A stretch of DNA of 64,000 bases from Theristus sp. LFF4_11 (Eukaryota; Nematoda; Chromadorea; Monhysterida; Xyalidae): NCBI GenBank assembly GCA_030248135.1, contig JASANC010004587.1, positions 1-64,000 on the forward strand, in the 5' to 3' direction. The translations under genes and the position numbers were made by a program. The first letter of the stretch is position 1. Each line of letters begins with the position of its first letter. The notes under the pieces are model-generated. The model was given only the letters and a program-made list of their open reading frames with translations. It was not told the DNA's origin and searched no databases. This document shows positions 61,718 through 64,000 of the stretch, one piece after another.

Positions 61718-62176
61718 TCGACGGTTTTTTATATGACTGAAAGAAATTTTAAAAAAAATTGGAAAGAATCCAGTGATGAGTAGTAGTTTGTTTCTGCTCT
61801 TCTGAATAATGTAAGAATTGAACGAATTCTGCGTGTTTGTTTCATGCTGCTTTTTGTTTGTTACCACTGGATTTGGTATTACATGTATTTCTTGACAAGA
61901 AAAAAGCCGATAAACAGTACGAATGAGTTGTTTTGGTGCGATTTGTGTGTCTATTTCGTTGGTTCCGCGACCATTTCGTGCTTAATGCCACAATTCAAAG
62001 TCCCCAAAGTCAACCAATCCTATTTCGGGAACTCTAATCACTTTACCAATTTTGAAGTCGCGCGTCAAGCATGTGTGGAATTTCCACTACTACACATGCG
62101 TGTAGCCCTGTGTCAAGGAGACCTATTCTGCCAATACTCGCATATCGTCAACGCGCTCATGCGCATTTCTATAGCT
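61718..62176 (+). other. CDC40 3' flank, with diverged TTATC-family repeat
   Basis: Probable 3' UTR up to about 61,900; no clear AATAAA seen. From about 61960 to 62165 scattered matches (CCGCGACCATTTCGTGC, CACAATTCAAAGTCCCC, GCGCTCATGCGCATTTC) suggest an old GACTCAATGCGC-family copy. Confidence 0.35.
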
Positions 62177-62178
62177 TA

Positions 62179-62432
62179 CCGTAAAGTCTTGCATATAAGG
62201 TTCCTCCCACTTATAAGACCCCCACCCAAAAGTGGGCGGAGTGTCACACGGCGGGAAGCCAAAAAAATTCAAAATTTTGACATGGTCGAAATCCTACCCC
62301 GTTTATAAGGCTCGGAATTCCTAATGTTCGGTTTATAAGACCTCCCACTTATAAGGTTGTCACACGAAATTCCACTTTAAATTTTTGATTTTCAAATTTA
62401 TATAAGGAGACCTTATATGCAAGACTTTACGG
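62179..62432. mobile_element. MITE, TACCGTAA family (copy 3, 254 bp)
   Basis: TA-flanked (62177-62178 and 62433-62434). Left CCGTAAAGTCTTGCATATAA; right TATGCAAGACTTTACGG. Its interior follows 2808-3068 closely, including GTGGGCGGAGTGTCACACGG. Confidence 0.85.
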
Positions 62433-62839
62433 TATGTGAAACACCAGCAGCACTCTGCTGCCGCCCGTTGGTTTTTGCCACCTGCCCGTCAACCGAACGC
62501 AAGTTGCAAGCGCATTCAACAACACGTTCTCGCTCTCGTGGGAAAACGCGCCTCCGTATGGGGCACCGCGTGTTACGGTCGAATAATGTGAAATATCCGC
62601 ACTACACATGTTTGTAGTGAGCCTTTCACCGAATCAACTACTGTGCCGACAATCGGTCGCCTCTTTTCGTTATTATACATGTAGATTACATGAAACATCA
62701 GCAGTAGTCTGTTTTACCACGTGGTCATATACGTTTTTTTATCTTTCATTGCAATAATGCATGCATCACACTGCACGTGTGTGCAACCAGTCAATCAGCT
62801 AGTTGTATATAATTTACAGATTAGATTGTGCGGGCAGTA
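62433..62839. other. Intergenic; fragment of a CAGTC hairpin near 62757-62812
   Basis: GCATGCATCACACTGCACGT and CAACCAGTCAATCAGCTAGT match one arm of the CAGTC hairpin family. The rest has no recognised feature. Confidence 0.45.
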
Positions 62840-63050
62840 TTATCTTTTCTTTAAGACCTGCGACTCAATGCGGTTGTCGACGTAAAAGGAAACTAGTTTC
62901 AATCTGCATGTGGTAATTCAGAATAGGCAAAGTGACCCGGCCTTATTTAGGGGACTTGGATCCCTTTGCCAATTTTGAATTCCCGCGTCGTGCATGAGAC
63001 TGCTTACCCATCTATGCGCGCATTGAGACACGGGACCAAAATAAAAGATA
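62840..63050. mobile_element. TTATC/GACTCAATGCG-family MITE
   Basis: Starts TTATCTTTTC after TA (62838-62839) and ends AAAAGATATTA. It contains CTGCGACTCAATGCGG, AACTAGTTTCAATCTGCATG and GCGCATTGAGACACGGGACC. Confidence 0.75.
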
Positions 63051-63070
63051 TTACTTTCATAATTTTATTG

Positions 63071-63285
63071 GTTCACAAAATAAGACTGATTCGTTCAAGG
63101 ACTATTGGTGCACAAGATAACACTGATTCCTCCAAAGACTATTAGCGCACAAGATAACACTGATTCATCAAAGGACTATTGGTGCACAAAATAAGACTGA
63201 TTCGTCCAAGGACTATTGGTGCACAAAATAAGAGTGATTCGTCCAAGGACTATTGGTGCACAAAATATGTAAGACTGATTCGTCC
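63071..63285. repeat. 37-bp tandem repeat, nearly 6 copies
   Basis: The unit GGACTATTGGTGCACAAAAT plus AAGACTGATTCGTCCAA repeats from 63071 with a few substitutions per copy. Frames through it are artefacts. Confidence 0.85.
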
Positions 63286-63289
63286 TAGT

Positions 63290-63540
63290 GATGTGTTCGG
63301 TTACCGAAATTCTCGGTAACCGAACCGAAACCGAAAAAAAAATCACCAACCGAAACCGTTGCATTTTCGAGCACCGGTAACCGAAACCGAAACCGGAAGA
63401 GGTGCAGTGTTCGGTAACCGAACCGAAACCGGAAGAGGTGCAGTGTTCGGTAACCGAAACGAAACCGAAACCGAAAAAGAAATTGTTTATCAACCGAAAC
63501 CGAAAAATTTGAATTTTCGGTTATTTTTCGGTTACATTGG
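63290..63540. repeat. CGGTAACCGAAACCGA repeats, possible hAT end
   Basis: Starts TAGTGATGTGTTCGGTTACC, then many direct and inverted copies of CGGTAACCGAA and CCGAAACCGAAA. The layout (TAGTGATG-type terminus, then low-complexity subterminal repeats) resembles the two hAT elements in this window. No second terminus or 8-bp duplication was found. Confidence 0.4.
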
Positions 63541-64000
63541 ATTGGAATGGAGGAATAATTCGGTGGGTGGTGGGGATTTACCCACCCCTATATTATAACA
63601 TTGGAAAGGGGCGGAGTCCAAGGGGGGGGGGCATAGTTGTTCTAGTCCAGGGGGTTGGTGGGGGGGGGGGGCAGATAGGATAGCTGAGGCCGATCGCCTT
63701 CTGAGATAGATAGCTGAACCCATTTGGGGGGGGGGCGCGGGGGGGGGAGGCCAAGGCGGCCGACCAAAATCTTGAATTTGGTTAGACATAGCCAAAATAG
63801 TATAAAACCGCTAAAAAAGCTGAATTTTGCGTAAAAAGGCGTAAAAATGAAAGAAAAACGCATATTTGACCCAATTTTAGTGAAATTTACACAAATTTCA
63901 AGCAAAAATGGGCATTTTAGGCCAAAATTTGACCTACTTTTAAGGTTTCAAAACTGAAATTTTGGGTAGATAGCTGACCTAAAATGCCTCCGGGAGATAG
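63541..64000. other. G-run-rich sequence at window edge
   Basis: Contains G runs of 8-12 (63623-63672, 63727-63749) and the phrase GATAGCTGA repeated three times. No gene recognised; continues past the window. Confidence 0.4.

Overview
This is a stretch of invertebrate animal nuclear genome. The evidence is many short GT-AG introns, GC-rich exons in an AT-rich background, and the gene families present (a klumpfuss/EGR-type zinc-finger factor, a PH+START ceramide transfer protein, ribosomal protein eL8-family RPL7, and the splicing factor CDC40/PRP17). I cannot name the phylum; the zinc-finger family hints at Ecdysozoa, but this is inference.

Layout: 1-18,000 holds no gene I can support. It is a patchwork of decayed mariner-type elements, TA-flanked MITEs, a 148-bp tandem repeat and low-complexity DNA. 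18,019-23,403 (+) is an 8-exon C2H2 zinc-finger gene, 995 aa as modelled. 26,935-31,713 (-) is RPL7, 8 coding exons, 243 aa. 39,317-52,814 (+) is CERT, 16 exons, 670 aa. 55,225-61,717 (+) is CDC40/PRP17, 13 exons, 599 aa. All four models keep reading frame across every junction and end at a stop codon. The genes belong to different pathways (transcription, translation, ER-Golgi ceramide transport, pre-mRNA splicing), so there is no functional cluster.

The most notable part is the mobile DNA. RPL7 and CERT are head to head, and the 7.6 kb between their start codons is almost entirely nested transposons: a 730-bp element, a 3.06-kb inverted repeat carrying two 1.03-kb elements, and a 3.1-kb hAT element carrying another GC-rich element and a third 1.03-kb copy. 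Six of these insertions have perfect 8-bp target duplications that can be read directly (including one hAT in CERT intron 2). The three 1.03-kb elements end in the telomere-like TAGGGTTAGGG. Elsewhere at least six MITE/hairpin families recur, several sharing TA-TACCG-type or TTATC-type ends.

Other points worth a look: a 200-bp tandem duplication in CERT intron 8 with a hammerhead-ribozyme-like core, a 17-copy 18-bp minisatellite of AGGTCA half-sites in CERT intron 7, and a duplicated splice donor in CDC40 exon 1. All of this was read by eye; no search or folding program was run.
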